A DNA stretch of 64,000 nt, taken from contig DATEZO010000181.1 of assembly GCA_035255485.1 (NCBI GenBank), positions 1-64,000 on the forward strand, read 5' to 3'. Origin of the DNA: DATEZO01 sp035255485 (GTDB taxonomy: Bacteria > Pseudomonadota > Gammaproteobacteria > Burkholderiales > Burkholderiaceae_D). This document shows positions 17,461-26,708 of the stretch, one piece after another; position 1 is the stretch's first letter, and every line of letters starts with the position of its first letter. The position numbers and the translations under genes are program-made. The notes under the pieces were generated by a model that was not told the DNA's origin, made no database searches, and saw nothing but the letters and a program-made list of their open reading frames with translations.

Positions 17461-19041
17461 ATGCATTCAAAAATACTCATTCTCGATTTCGGTTCGCAGG
17501 TTACCCAATTGATCGCGCGGCGTGTACGCGAGGCAGGCGTTTTTTCCGAAGTATATCCATATGATGTGAGTGACGAATTCGTTCGTAGCTATGGCGCAGC
17601 GGGCATTATTCTGTCCGGCGGCCCGAATTCGGTAACCGAAGGGCATACGCCGCGCGCGCCGCAGGCGGTATTCGAAGTTGGCGTCCCCGTGCTGGGCATA
17701 TGCTATGGCATGCAGATGATGGCCGAGCAACTGGGTGGCAAGGTTGAAATCGGCAAGGTGCGCGAATTCGGTTATGCAGAAGTGCGTGCTCGTGGCCATA
17801 CGGCGCTGTTCACGGGCATTAACGATTTTGTGACTCCCGAAGGTCATGGCATGCTGAAAGTGTGGATGAGCCATGGTGACAAGGTCGTTGAAATGCCACC
17901 GGGTTTCAAGTTGATGGCATCTACCGATAATTGCGCGATTGCTGCGATGGCGGATGAGGAACGCAAGTTCTACGGGGTGCAGTTTCATCCTGAAGTAACG
18001 CACACCTTGCAGGGCAAGGCAATCATCGGTCGCTTTGTACATGAAATTTGCGGCTGCAAATCCGACTGGAACATGCCGGATTACATTTCGGAAGCAGTTG
18101 ACGCGATTCGCAGACAAGTAGGTAATGATGAAGTGATCCTCGGCCTGTCCGGCGGTGTTGACAGTAGTGTTGCCGCAGCCCTGATTCATCGTGCGATTGG
18201 CGATCAGCTGACCTGCGTATTTGTCGATCATGGCCTGCTCCGCCTGGATGAGAGCAAGATGGTGATGGACATGTTCGGGAAGAACCTGGGCGTTAGAGTG
18301 GTCCGCGTGGATGCGACCGCGCAGTTCATGGGCCAGCTCGCAGGCATAACCGATCCTGAGGCAAAGCGCAAAATCATTGGTCGTGAATTCGTCGAGGTTT
18401 TCCAGGTGGAAGCGGGCAGGCTCAAAAGCGCAAAATGGCTTGCGCAAGGCACAATCTATCCTGATGTAATCGAGAGTGCCGGCAAGGGCAAGAAAGTCGC
18501 GCACACAATCAAGAGTCATCACAATGTCGGTGGTTTGCCGGAAACGCTGAATCTCAAATTGCTGGAGCCGTTGCGCGAATTGTTCAAGGATGAAGTGCGT
18601 GAACTGGGCGTTGCGCTGGGTTTGCCACATGATATGGTTTATCGTCATCCTTTCCCGGGGCCGGGATTGGGCGTGCGTATCCTGGGCGAAGTCAAAAAGG
18701 AATACGCGGATTTACTGCGACGCGCTGATGCGATTTTCATTGAAGAATTACGGGCGGCCAAAGACGATGAGTGTCAGTCATGGTATGACAAGACCAGCCA
18801 GGCGTTTGCGGTCTTCCTGCCTGTCAAGTCCGTCGGCGTAATGGGCGATGGACGCACTTACGAATACGTTGTTGCATTGCGCGCGGTACAGACGCAGGAT
18901 TTCATGACTGCTCACTGGGCACATTTACCGCATGAATTGCTAGGCAGGGTGTCAAACCGGATCATCAATGAAGTACGCGGCATCAACCGCGTGGTGTATG
19001 ACATTTCCGGTAAGCCGCCTGCGACGATCGAGTGGGAATGA
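17461..19041 (+). CDS. guaA: GMP synthase (glutamine-hydrolysing)
   Basis: Aminates XMP to GMP using glutamine and ATP. The 526-residue protein has a class I amidotransferase domain (about 1-200, catalytic Cys81 in GICYGMQ, His/Glu in FHPEVTHT) and an ATP-pyrophosphatase domain with the PP-loop LGLSGGVDSSVAA. The C-terminal dimerisation domain ends ISGKPPATIEWE, the universal GuaA C-terminus. MHSKILILDFGSQ marks the start at 17461; an upstream TTG-type extension is not needed. Confidence 0.97.
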   Translation: MHSKILILDFGSQVTQLIARRVREAGVFSEVYPYDVSDEFVRSYGAAGIILSGGPNSVTEGHTPRAPQAVFEVGVPVLGICYGMQMMAEQLGGKVEIGKVREFGYAEVRARGHTALFTGINDFVTPEGHGMLKVWMSHGDKVVEMPPGFKLMASTDNCAIAAMADEERKFYGVQFHPEVTHTLQGKAIIGRFVHEICGCKSDWNMPDYISEAVDAIRRQVGNDEVILGLSGGVDSSVAAALIHRAIGDQLTCVFVDHGLLRLDESKMVMDMFGKNLGVRVVRVDATAQFMGQLAGITDPEAKRKIIGREFVEVFQVEAGRLKSAKWLAQGTIYPDVIESAGKGKKVAHTIKSHHNVGGLPETLNLKLLEPLRELFKDEVRELGVALGLPHDMVYRHPFPGPGLGVRILGEVKKEYADLLRRADAIFIEELRAAKDDECQSWYDKTSQAFAVFLPVKSVGVMGDGRTYEYVVALRAVQTQDFMTAHWAHLPHELLGRVSNRIINEVRGINRVVYDISGKPPATIEWE

Positions 19042-19089
19042 CATGATCGGCAGCAGCAGGCCGCACCAACGATCCGGCGAGAAGATACA

Positions 19090-19725
19090 TTGACTTACAG
19101 CATAAAAGAAATTTTCTACACGCTTCAGGGAGAAGGCGCGCAGGCCGGTAGGCCGGCAATATTCTGCCGATTCTCTGGATGCAATTTGTGGTCTGGCCGG
19201 GAAAGCGATCGTGCGAATGCCGTCTGCAAATTTTGTGATACCGATTTTGTCGGTGTCGATGGCGAGCTGGGCGGAAAATATGCCGACAGTGACAGCTTGG
19301 CGCGCACTATCGATAATCTCTGGCCCGTTGCGTATCAGCTTGGCAAATACGTGGTATTTACAGGCGGTGAGCCGCTTCTGCAATTGAACGATGCCCTGAT
19401 TGGCAGTATGCATGCGCTCGGTTTCGAAATCGCCATCGAAACCAATGGCACGATTCCGGCCCCGTCCGGTGTCGACTGGATTTGTGTCAGCCCGAAAGCC
19501 GGCTCCGAACTGGTTGTTCGCACCGGCAACGAGCTTAAAGTCGTTATTCCGCAAGTGGAGCAATCGCTACGGGATTATGAGTTCCTCGAATTTGAACATT
19601 TCTTCGTGCAACCGATGGATGGCCCCGACCTTGAACGCAATACCCGCCTGGCGATCGATACCTGCAAGCGTAATCCGAAATGGCGACTCAGCTTGCAAAT
19701 TCATAAACTTCTCCAGATACCGTAA
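19090..19725 (+). CDS. queE: 7-carboxy-7-deazaguanine synthase QueE
   Basis: Radical SAM enzyme of queuosine synthesis that contracts carboxy-tetrahydropterin to 7-carboxy-7-deazaguanine. The 211-residue protein begins MTYSIKEIFYTLQGEG. Its cluster Cys are in CRFSGCNLWSG and CKFCDTDFVG: the first two ligands and the last pair are separated by an insert, as in one known QueE clade. TGGEPLLQ is the SAM-binding GGE motif. The start is a TTG at 19090 with GAGAAGA upstream. queD follows after 8 nt. Confidence 0.94.
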   Translation: MTYSIKEIFYTLQGEGAQAGRPAIFCRFSGCNLWSGRESDRANAVCKFCDTDFVGVDGELGGKYADSDSLARTIDNLWPVAYQLGKYVVFTGGEPLLQLNDALIGSMHALGFEIAIETNGTIPAPSGVDWICVSPKAGSELVVRTGNELKVVIPQVEQSLRDYEFLEFEHFFVQPMDGPDLERNTRLAIDTCKRNPKWRLSLQIHKLLQIP

Positions 19726-19733
19726 TTTTCAAC

Positions 19734-20183
19734 ATGCTGACGATCACCCGCAAGCTTGAATTCGATGCCGGTCATCGTATTCCCGATCATAAAAGCCAGT
19801 GCCGCAATTTGCACGGCCATCGCTATACCCTAGAGATCACGCTGACAGGCGCAGTGATCGAGCAGGAAGGCAGTTCCGATAACGGCATGATCATGGATTT
19901 TTCCGACGTCAAAGCGCTCGCCAAAAAATATCTGGTTGATATCTGGGATCATGCTTTCCTGGTCTACGAAAAAGATACCGTCGTGCGCGAGTTCCTCGAT
20001 AGCATTCAGGGACATAAAACCGTTATCATTAATCGGATACCGACAGTTGAAAACCTGGCGCAGACCGCTTTCGATATTCTGAAAGCGGCTTATCTGGATC
20101 GCTACGGTACCGGGTTACGATTGCATAAGCTGGTGTTGCACGAAACGCCGAACTGTTGGGCTGAAATCACTGCAAACGACTGA
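19734..20183 (+). CDS. queD: 6-carboxy-5,6,7,8-tetrahydropterin synthase QueD
   Basis: Converts dihydroneopterin triphosphate to 6-carboxytetrahydropterin, the step before QueE in queuosine synthesis. The 149-residue T-fold protein has Zn-binding His in AGHRIPDHKS and NLHGHRY, the catalytic Cys in KSQCRNLHGH, and the conserved end LHETPNCWAE. Order queE-queD-tadA groups tRNA-modification genes. Confidence 0.95.
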   Translation: MLTITRKLEFDAGHRIPDHKSQCRNLHGHRYTLEITLTGAVIEQEGSSDNGMIMDFSDVKALAKKYLVDIWDHAFLVYEKDTVVREFLDSIQGHKTVIINRIPTVENLAQTAFDILKAAYLDRYGTGLRLHKLVLHETPNCWAEITAND

Positions 20184-20192
20184 CCAGACCAG

Positions 20193-20675
20193 ATGTCCGA
20201 TTCGATCTACATGCAACAGGCCCTTTCTCAGGCACATAATGCGTGGGCATTAGGTGAGGTGCCGGTGGGCGCCATTGTTGTCAGGGAAGGACAGATCATC
20301 GCAACCGGATTCAATCAGCCAATTGGTACGCACGATCCCACAGCGCATGCGGAAATCATGGCGCTGCGGGCTGCAGCGGCGATTATCGGAAACTATCGAC
20401 TCCCAGGATGTGAACTGTACGTGACACTGGAACCGTGCATGATGTGCGCAGGAGCCATGATGCATGCGCGCCTGGACCGGGTCGTGTTCGGCGCATCCGA
20501 TCCCAAGACTGGTGTGTGCGGTTCCGTCATGAATTTATTCGAACAGGAGAAACTCAATCATCACACGGATGTTCTGGGCGGCGTAATGGCGAATGAATGC
20601 GGCAGACTGCTGAAGGATTTTTTTGCGCAACGACGCCTGATGCAGCAATCTTCAATCCAGGAACGTCATGGCTGA
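20193..20675 (+). CDS. tadA: tRNA-specific adenosine deaminase TadA
   Basis: Deaminates A34 to inosine in the tRNA-Arg(ACG) anticodon and is normally essential. The 160-residue cytidine-deaminase fold has the zinc site His52-Ala-Glu54 (TAHAEIMAL), with Glu54 as proton shuttle, and Cys82/Cys85 (PCMMC). LGEVPVGAIVV and YVTLEPC are family hallmarks. The last 8 nt overlap ldcA. Confidence 0.96.
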   Translation: MSDSIYMQQALSQAHNAWALGEVPVGAIVVREGQIIATGFNQPIGTHDPTAHAEIMALRAAAAIIGNYRLPGCELYVTLEPCMMCAGAMMHARLDRVVFGASDPKTGVCGSVMNLFEQEKLNHHTDVLGGVMANECGRLLKDFFAQRRLMQQSSIQERHG

Positions 20676-21624
20676 ATCACGCTTTTCATTTCTTGAAAAT
20701 ACCGGCGTCGCAATTGTAGCACCGGGCGGTTATGCGCCTAATGAGGCAGCGCTGGTGCGTGGCATCGCCTTGCTGGAAGCGCAAGGCTGCCGCGTGATGA
20801 ATTATTACCAGCCATCGGAAAAATACCAGCGCTTCGGCGCTAACGACGAGGCGCGTGTCGAGCAGCTTCATGCAGCCGCATGCAACCCCGACGTGCAAAT
20901 TGTGCTGGCGCTGCGCGGTGGCTACGGCATATCGCGGATACTGCCACAGATCGATTTTCGCCAGCTTGCCGATTGCGGCAAGCTGTTTGTCGGTCATAGC
21001 GACATAACCGCGTTGCATTTGGGATTGCTCGCACAGGCGGGCGCGGTCAGTTTTGCCGGACCGATGGTGTGTGACGATTTTACGCGCGAAGATCCAAGCG
21101 ATTTCACGATCCGGCATTTCCGGGAATGCCTCTGCAATCCGACGTACAGCTTCACTGCGGCAGCGGAAAACAACCCCATGGTAAATGTCTCCGGCACCCT
21201 ATGGGGAGGAAACCTGACGATGCTGACGCATCTGATCGGTACGCCGTATTTCCCGCAAATCGACGGCGGCATCCTATTTGTCGAAGATATCAATGAACAT
21301 CCATATCGGGTGGAGCGAATGATGCTGCAACTGCTGCATGCCGGTGTGCTGGGGCGGCAGAACGCGATACTGCTGGGAGATTTTTCCAGCTATCGGTTGA
21401 CTGACTACGACAATGGCTATGATTTCGCCGCGATGCTGGCCTATCTTCGCACACGGCTTGAAACGCCGGTGCTGACCGGACTGCCTTTCGGGCATCTGCG
21501 CGACAAGGTGACGCTTGCGGTAGGCTGCCATGCGCAACTGATATCGGATAACAGCAGCTTTCAACTGGCAATGAATGGGTATCCCCATCTCTCGGTTAAT
21601 GGCGAATCAGGTAATTCGTTCTGA
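20668..21624 (+). CDS. ldcA: Muramoyltetrapeptide (LD-) carboxypeptidase LdcA
   Basis: Peptidase family S66, cytoplasmic; removes the terminal D-Ala from tetrapeptides in murein recycling. The 318-residue protein has VAIVAPGGYA at the N-terminus, the nucleophile Ser in FVGHSDITAL, and the Glu and His of the triad in VEDINEHPYRVERM and GLPFGHLRDK. It is translationally coupled to tadA. Its last 29 bases overlap, on the other strand, the decayed epimerase fragment. Confidence 0.93.
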   Translation: MAESRFSFLENTGVAIVAPGGYAPNEAALVRGIALLEAQGCRVMNYYQPSEKYQRFGANDEARVEQLHAAACNPDVQIVLALRGGYGISRILPQIDFRQLADCGKLFVGHSDITALHLGLLAQAGAVSFAGPMVCDDFTREDPSDFTIRHFRECLCNPTYSFTAAAENNPMVNVSGTLWGGNLTMLTHLIGTPYFPQIDGGILFVEDINEHPYRVERMMLQLLHAGVLGRQNAILLGDFSSYRLTDYDNGYDFAAMLAYLRTRLETPVLTGLPFGHLRDKVTLAVGCHAQLISDNSSFQLAMNGYPHLSVNGESGNSF

Positions 21625-21817
21625 GGGTCAGCGTTTGACCAGCTGACAGGTTGGCCATCCCCGGGCGATTTGGCATAGGGAAGGTGTCAATCGGATGCGT
21701 GATCGGCTCCAGGCAGAAGTAGGCCTGATTCGGAGGCCGATTCATCAGGCTGTAGCCATTGCAGTCAGCCGAGGCCATGAACCGCGATCCGGATAACAGA
21801 TTCCATCGTTGCGGCAT
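21596..21817 (-). pseudogene. Remnant of an aldose 1-epimerase (GalM-like) gene
   Basis: The 73-codon frame ends with MNRPPNQAYFCLEPITHPID, then PNRPGMANLSAGQTLTLR, which matches the C-terminus of aldose 1-epimerase-type proteins as I know them. Upstream in the same frame, PQRWNLLSGS resembles a middle part of that family, directly joined to the C-terminus. The N-terminal two thirds, including the catalytic His, are absent in the 120 bp before the ABC-F gene. I therefore read it as an internally deleted, dead copy; no ribosome site is seen. Confidence 0.55.
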
Positions 21818-21940
21818 GCTCGTCGCAGATCTACCATTCTTTCTGATTTCGTCTGACGGATGACCAGCAGCAACTTATTGCTGCATCGCGCAATGGTAAA
21901 ATACAAGGCTATCTGACTTCTGACTGCGAAGGCTTTTCTA

Positions 21941-23539
21941 GTGTTATCCACCGCCAACATCACAATGCAATTCGGCGCCAAGCCGTTGTTTGAAAATATT
22001 TCCGTCAAATTCGGCGAGGGCAATCGCTATGGCCTGATCGGGGCCAATGGTTGCGGCAAATCGACCTTCATGAAGATTCTGGGCCGCGATCTGGAGCCTT
22101 CTGCGGGTACGGTCATGCTTGATCCGAATGAGCGCCTCGGTAAATTGCGCCAGGATCAATTTGCTTTTGAAGAGATGCGCGTGCTCGATGTGGTGATGAT
22201 GGGGCACACGGAAATGTGGGATGCGATGTCCGAGCGTGATGCGATCTATGCGAATCCGGATGCCACCGATGACGATTACATGAAGGCTGCCGAACTCGAA
22301 GCAAAGTTTTCAGAGTACGACGGCTACACTGCAGAAGCACGCGCGGGAGAATTGCTGCTGGGCGTTGGGGTGCCGATGGAGCAGCATCAGGGCCCCATGA
22401 GCAATGTGGCGCCCGGCTGGAAATTGCGCGTACTGCTGGCGCAGGCGCTGTTTTCGAATCCGGATATCCTGCTGCTCGACGAACCGACCAATAACCTCGA
22501 TATCAATACGATCCGCTGGCTGGAGGATGTGCTGAACGAGCGCAATTCGACCATGATCATCATTTCTCATGATCGCCACTTCCTGAACCAGGTCTGCACT
22601 CATATGGCGGACATGGATTACGGTACGCTGAAAGTCTATCCCGGCAATTACGACGATTACATGTTTGCATCATCGCAAGCGCGCGCCCAGCAGATGGCGG
22701 CCAATGCAAAGGCGAAGGAACGAGTCTCGGAGTTGCAGGATTTCGTCCGGCGTTTTTCCGCCAACAAATCCAAGGCACGACAAGCAACGTCGCGTGCTAA
22801 ACAGATCGAAAAGATCAAGGTGGAGGATATCAAGCCATCCAGCCGCCAGAATCCGTTCATCCGGTTTGAAGGGGAAAAGAAACTGCATCGCCAGGCAGTC
22901 GAAGTCAAGGGCCTGTCGAAAGCCTATACCCAGACAATTTTCAAGAATTTCGACCTGTTGGTGGAAGCTGGCGAAAAAATCGCCATCATCGGTGCCAATG
23001 GCGCAGGCAAGACAACCTTGCTGCGTTGCATGGGAGGCGACGTTTGCGGATTGCATCCGGATAGCGGTGTCGCAAAATGGGCGGAGCATGCGAACGTTGG
23101 CTACATGCCGCAGGACCCGACCGAGGAATTCGCGATTGATAAAAATCTTGCCGACTGGATGGGTCAATGGACCCAGGAGGGCGACGACGATCAGGCGGTG
23201 CGCTCCATCCTGGGGCGGCTGTTATTCGGCGGCGATGATGTAAGGAAATCGGTGCGCGTACTGTCCGGTGGCGAGAAAGGGCGCATGATATACGGCAAAC
23301 TGATGCTGGGCCGGCATAATGTCCTGTTGATGGATGAGCCGACCAATCATATGGATATGGAGTCGATCGAGTCGCTCAACATTGCGCTGGAAAAATATGC
23401 AGGTACGCTGATTTTCGTATCGCATGACCGCGAGTTCGTGTCATCGCTGGCAACGCGCATACTGGAAATAAAAGACGGCAAGATCATTGATTTCCAAGGT
23501 GGCTATGAAAATTATCTGGCCAGCCAGGGCATCGAATAA
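21941..23539 (+). CDS. ABC-F family ATPase (YbiT/EttA-like)
   Basis: Cytoplasmic ribosome-associated ATPase of the ABC-F class, not a transporter: two ABC domains and no membrane segments in 532 residues. Walker A motifs are GANGCGKST and GANGAGKTT, Walker B/D-loops LLLDEPTNNLDI and LLMDEPTNHMDM, and the second signature is LSGGEKGRM. The first signature is degenerate (APGWKLRVLLAQ), as in the YbiT subgroup. The inter-domain linker is Lys/Arg-rich. The start is a GTG at 21941. YbiT-type proteins modulate translation; the exact stress role here is unknown. Confidence 0.92.
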   Translation: MLSTANITMQFGAKPLFENISVKFGEGNRYGLIGANGCGKSTFMKILGRDLEPSAGTVMLDPNERLGKLRQDQFAFEEMRVLDVVMMGHTEMWDAMSERDAIYANPDATDDDYMKAAELEAKFSEYDGYTAEARAGELLLGVGVPMEQHQGPMSNVAPGWKLRVLLAQALFSNPDILLLDEPTNNLDINTIRWLEDVLNERNSTMIIISHDRHFLNQVCTHMADMDYGTLKVYPGNYDDYMFASSQARAQQMAANAKAKERVSELQDFVRRFSANKSKARQATSRAKQIEKIKVEDIKPSSRQNPFIRFEGEKKLHRQAVEVKGLSKAYTQTIFKNFDLLVEAGEKIAIIGANGAGKTTLLRCMGGDVCGLHPDSGVAKWAEHANVGYMPQDPTEEFAIDKNLADWMGQWTQEGDDDQAVRSILGRLLFGGDDVRKSVRVLSGGEKGRMIYGKLMLGRHNVLLMDEPTNHMDMESIESLNIALEKYAGTLIFVSHDREFVSSLATRILEIKDGKIIDFQGGYENYLASQGIE

Positions 23540-23586
23540 AAAATATGGAATGTAATCCGGTTGCGGTGCGTTTTAGCGCTGCAACT

Positions 23587-24174
23587 CTATGCGCCGGAAA
23601 TGGTTTTGCCAGCCGGCTCTGCGGAAGAATCGCTTAAAGAGAGCAACTGGTCCAGTCGATCGCGCAAACTGCGCGCCATTTCTGATCCCTTGGCTTTTTG
23701 CACTGCTTCCAGATAGGTGGCCCGCAAATTGCGAAAATCATCTACGGAGCTGGCGCGCTCGATTTTAAGCTGCAAGCCGTAGCCGCGCAGGCCGATGGTA
23801 TTTTTGATGGTCGAGGTATAAAAATTGTAAAGCGCCTGAAACTGATTCTCTCCTGGAGGCAGAATACTGCCGGTGTTGGGAATATGCACGGCGGGGAGGG
23901 CAATGTCGGCGGAAGGTTCTGCGTTTGCCGGCGTTTCCGTCGGGATTGACAAGCGCTTTCGTGTCCTTTCAACATCATGCACGAATCCATTGTCAAGCAG
24001 TTCATTGACGTTTTGCTCATTCAATCCAAGCCCGGAAATCTGCTTTAATATTTCTTCCATGGAATGTTTGCCGTCAATCAGAACCAGCAAGGTGCGCGAG
24101 CGCGCCGCAAGATGATATTTGCGCGTGGCGATTTCTTCACGTCCCTTGTCTGTCTTGTCAAGAATGCGGTTCAT
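23587..24174 (-). CDS. Conserved hypothetical protein (195 residues)
   Basis: No function assigned. From MNRILDKTDKGREEIATR the protein has a winged-helix-like N-terminal half (LAARSRTLLVLIDGKHSMEE ... LLDNGFV), a Pro/Ala-rich linker, then a helical C-terminal half with IGLRGYGLQLKIERASS. The layout resembles small Burkholderiales regulatory proteins, but I cannot name the family. The frame stays open to 24354 (starts at 24231 ATG or 24354 TTG), and none of the candidate starts has a strong ribosome site. It is divergent from nadA. Confidence 0.7.
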   Translation of the reverse strand: MNRILDKTDKGREEIATRKYHLAARSRTLLVLIDGKHSMEEILKQISGLGLNEQNVNELLDNGFVHDVERTRKRLSIPTETPANAEPSADIALPAVHIPNTGSILPPGENQFQALYNFYTSTIKNTIGLRGYGLQLKIERASSVDDFRNLRATYLEAVQKAKGSEMARSLRDRLDQLLSLSDSSAEPAGKTISGA

Positions 24175-24440
24175 GGTGAAGTCCAGGCGTTTGGGAGATT
24201 GGAAAAATACTACGTCAGATAAGTAACGCATGCAACTTGTTAATTGTTCCAGGGATACACCTGGTTCCAGGGTGAATGCGAAATGCACTCCGGATAACCG
24301 AACTTTCGGAAGTATTTTGTGGAAAAATGCATCAGATGATAAAAATCGATTCAAGCGCGGGCATCCATGCCATGTTGAAAATCGGCCATTAATCGCAAAC
24401 TATATGCACAGGTTCTTCCCCTTAAACGATTGTTGAATAT

Positions 24441-25580
24441 ATGCAGACTCAAGCTATCAAGACCGTCGAATTCGAGCGCCCCCAGATGGATGCGGGCAAA
24501 AGCTGCACCGCCAACGCTTGGGCGCGCGTGCCGGCGGCGCTCTCGGCCATGGAAAAGGCGGCGCTCAAGGATCGCATCAGACGTCTCCTGAAAGAAAAAC
24601 AGGCGGTGCTGGTGGCACATTATTACGTGGATTCGGATCTGCAGGATCTGGCCGAGGAAACTGGCGGCTGCGTCTCTGATTCTCTGGAAATGGCGCGCTT
24701 TGGCCGTGATCACCCGGCGCAGACGCTGGTGGTGGCAGGCGTCAAGTTCATGGGCGAAACGGCGAAAATACTGAGCCCGGAGAAGCGTATTCTGATGCCG
24801 GACCTGGATGCAACCTGCTCGCTCGATCTGGGCTGTCCAGCGGACGAATTCACGGCATTCTGCGATGCCCATCCGGATCGTACTGTCGTCGTATATGCCA
24901 ACACCAGTGCGGCAGTGAAGGCGCGCGCCGACTGGATGGTGACGTCGTCGATCGGCCTGTCGATCGTCGCGCATCTGCATGCGCAGGGCAAAAAAATCCT
25001 GTGGGCGCCGGACAAGCATCTGGGCAGCTACATCCAGAAGAAAACCGGCGCCGACATGTTGCTGTGGCAGGGTTCATGTTTGGTGCATGATGAATTCAAG
25101 GGTATCGAACTCGAACTGCTGAAGCGCGAGCACCCCAAAGCGAAAGTACTGGTGCATCCGGAATCGCCGGAAGCCGTGGTAGCGCTGGCCGATGTGGTCG
25201 GATCGACTTCGCAACTCATTGCCGCTGCGCAAACGCTGGATGCGGAAGAATTCATTGTCGCCACCGACAACGGCATCCTGCACAAGATGCGGATGGCGGC
25301 GCCCGGCAAGCGCTTCATCGACGCCCCGACTGCCGGTAACAGCGCCACCTGCAAGAGCTGCGCCCACTGCCCATGGATGGCGATGAACGGGTTGCAGAAC
25401 CTGGCCGATGTGCTGGAGTCGGGCAGGAATGAAATCCACATTGACCCGGACATCGGACGCCAGGCGTATGTCTGCATTGATCGCATGCTGGCGTTCGCAG
25501 CGCAACAAAAAGCCAATGTCCGCCCATCCGGGGATCTGGCAAAAGAACAACAACTTTTCTCAGGGATCGGCCCCGCATGA
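24441..25580 (+). CDS. nadA: Quinolinate synthase A
   Basis: [4Fe-4S] enzyme that condenses iminoaspartate, made by NadB, with dihydroxyacetone phosphate to quinolinate. The 379-residue protein contains three similar domains with cluster-binding Cys in DATCSLDLGCPAD, GSCLVHDEF and CKSCAHCPWMAMNGL. The substrate-binding stretches VAHYYVDSDLQDLAEETGG and VVYANTSAAVKA are also conserved. It overlaps nadC by 4 nt. Confidence 0.96.
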   Translation: MQTQAIKTVEFERPQMDAGKSCTANAWARVPAALSAMEKAALKDRIRRLLKEKQAVLVAHYYVDSDLQDLAEETGGCVSDSLEMARFGRDHPAQTLVVAGVKFMGETAKILSPEKRILMPDLDATCSLDLGCPADEFTAFCDAHPDRTVVVYANTSAAVKARADWMVTSSIGLSIVAHLHAQGKKILWAPDKHLGSYIQKKTGADMLLWQGSCLVHDEFKGIELELLKREHPKAKVLVHPESPEAVVALADVVGSTSQLIAAAQTLDAEEFIVATDNGILHKMRMAAPGKRFIDAPTAGNSATCKSCAHCPWMAMNGLQNLADVLESGRNEIHIDPDIGRQAYVCIDRMLAFAAQQKANVRPSGDLAKEQQLFSGIGPA

Positions 25581-26443
25581 GTACGCTGAATAATCGATTT
25601 GCTCCGTTCGATGCGGCCTTGGCGGCTGCCTTTGAAGACAATGTGAACACCGCATTGGCCGAGGATGTCGGGACCGGCGATGTGACAGGCCGGCTGGTGC
25701 CTGCAGACCAATGGGTGAAGGCGCGCGTCATCGTGCGCGAGGAGGCGGTGTTATGCGGTGCGCCGTGGTTCGAGGCCGTAATGAAGCGGCTCGATGCCCA
25801 TATGCGGATCGAATGGCGTTATGCGGAGGGCGCGACGATGGCAGCTGACAGCGAAGTCTGCGCGATCGATGGCCCGGCGCGCGCACTTCTGACTGCCGAG
25901 CGCGGCGCGCTCAATTTCTTGCAGTTGCTGTCCGGCGTCGCGACAGCTACCCGACGCTATGTTGATGCGGTCACGGGAACGCGCGCAGCCATCCTGGATA
26001 CCCGCAAAACCCTGCCCGGGCTGCGTCTTGCGCAAAAGTATGCAGTGCGGGTCGGCGGCGGCATGAACCAGCGCCTGGCGCTGTATGACGGCATCCTGAT
26101 CAAGGAAAACCATGTCGCCGCTGCCGGCGGCATCGCTGCCGCCATGCAGGCCGCACATGCGCTGCATGCCGGCGTGCCGATCCAGATCGAAGTCGAGAAT
26201 CTGAGCGAACTGGAACAAGCCCTGGCGGCCGGCGCGGTTTCTGTCCTGCTGGATAATTTTTCGATGGATGAGATGCGCAAGGCGGTCGACATCACCAGCG
26301 GCAGGGCACAGCTGGAAGCCTCCGGCGGCATCAACATGGAGACGGTGCGGGCCATTGCCGAAACCGGTGTTGACCGAATCTCGATTGGCAGCCTGACCAA
26401 GGATGTGCGGGCGACCGACTATTCGCTGCGCGTGATCGGATAG
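25577..26443 (+). CDS. nadC: Nicotinate-nucleotide pyrophosphorylase (carboxylating)
   Basis: Converts quinolinate and PRPP to nicotinate mononucleotide with loss of CO2. The 288-residue type II phosphoribosyltransferase shows LAEDVGTGDVTG, the RTLLTAERGALNFLQ-type stretch (here ALLTAERGALNFLQLLSG), DTRKTLPGLRLAQKYAVRVGG, HR/NQR substrate residues in GGMNQRLALYDG, and EASGGINMETVRAIAETGVD. Third step of the de novo NAD pathway, translationally coupled to nadA. Confidence 0.96.
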   Translation: MSTLNNRFAPFDAALAAAFEDNVNTALAEDVGTGDVTGRLVPADQWVKARVIVREEAVLCGAPWFEAVMKRLDAHMRIEWRYAEGATMAADSEVCAIDGPARALLTAERGALNFLQLLSGVATATRRYVDAVTGTRAAILDTRKTLPGLRLAQKYAVRVGGGMNQRLALYDGILIKENHVAAAGGIAAAMQAAHALHAGVPIQIEVENLSELEQALAAGAVSVLLDNFSMDEMRKAVDITSGRAQLEASGGINMETVRAIAETGVDRISIGSLTKDVRATDYSLRVIG

Positions 26444-26557
26444 GATGCGCCGCTTGCGGCGGATAGAGCAAGCGAACGTGCTGGTTGGGGATGGCGAAGG
26501 AAAAGCTGGCGCAGGTATTTTGGCTGTTGAGCTGGTTTTGCGTTTTAGATAATAAAA

Positions 26558-26631
26558 AAATACTGCGGCATGTATATTTGAACAGCCGCTGATTTATTCC
26601 GCATTTGCCCTTATTTTTAACGATACTCCCC
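26558..26631 (+). repeat. 74-nt dispersed intergenic element, copy B
   Basis: AAATAC, loop TGCGGCAT, then GTATATTT; the centre contains GCCGCTGATTTATT and CCGCAT; the end is TTATTTTTAACGATACTCCCC in pieces (TTATTTTT, AACG, ATACTCCCC). A T-run follows. It lies between the convergent nadC and nadB, 115 bp after the nadC stop. Confidence 0.75.
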
Positions 26632-26708
26632 ATTTTTTATTTCCAGGCATAACTCCCCAGGTAGCCTGGCGACGGGTCGATTGCCAGCCTGGAGAGTGAC
26701 CACAGGCT

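Noticed and set aside
17467..18648. 393-codon open frame antisense to guaA
   Set aside because: It lies wholly within guaA, is rich in His, Gln and Arg in the pattern expected from reverse reading, and has no ribosome site or family similarity.
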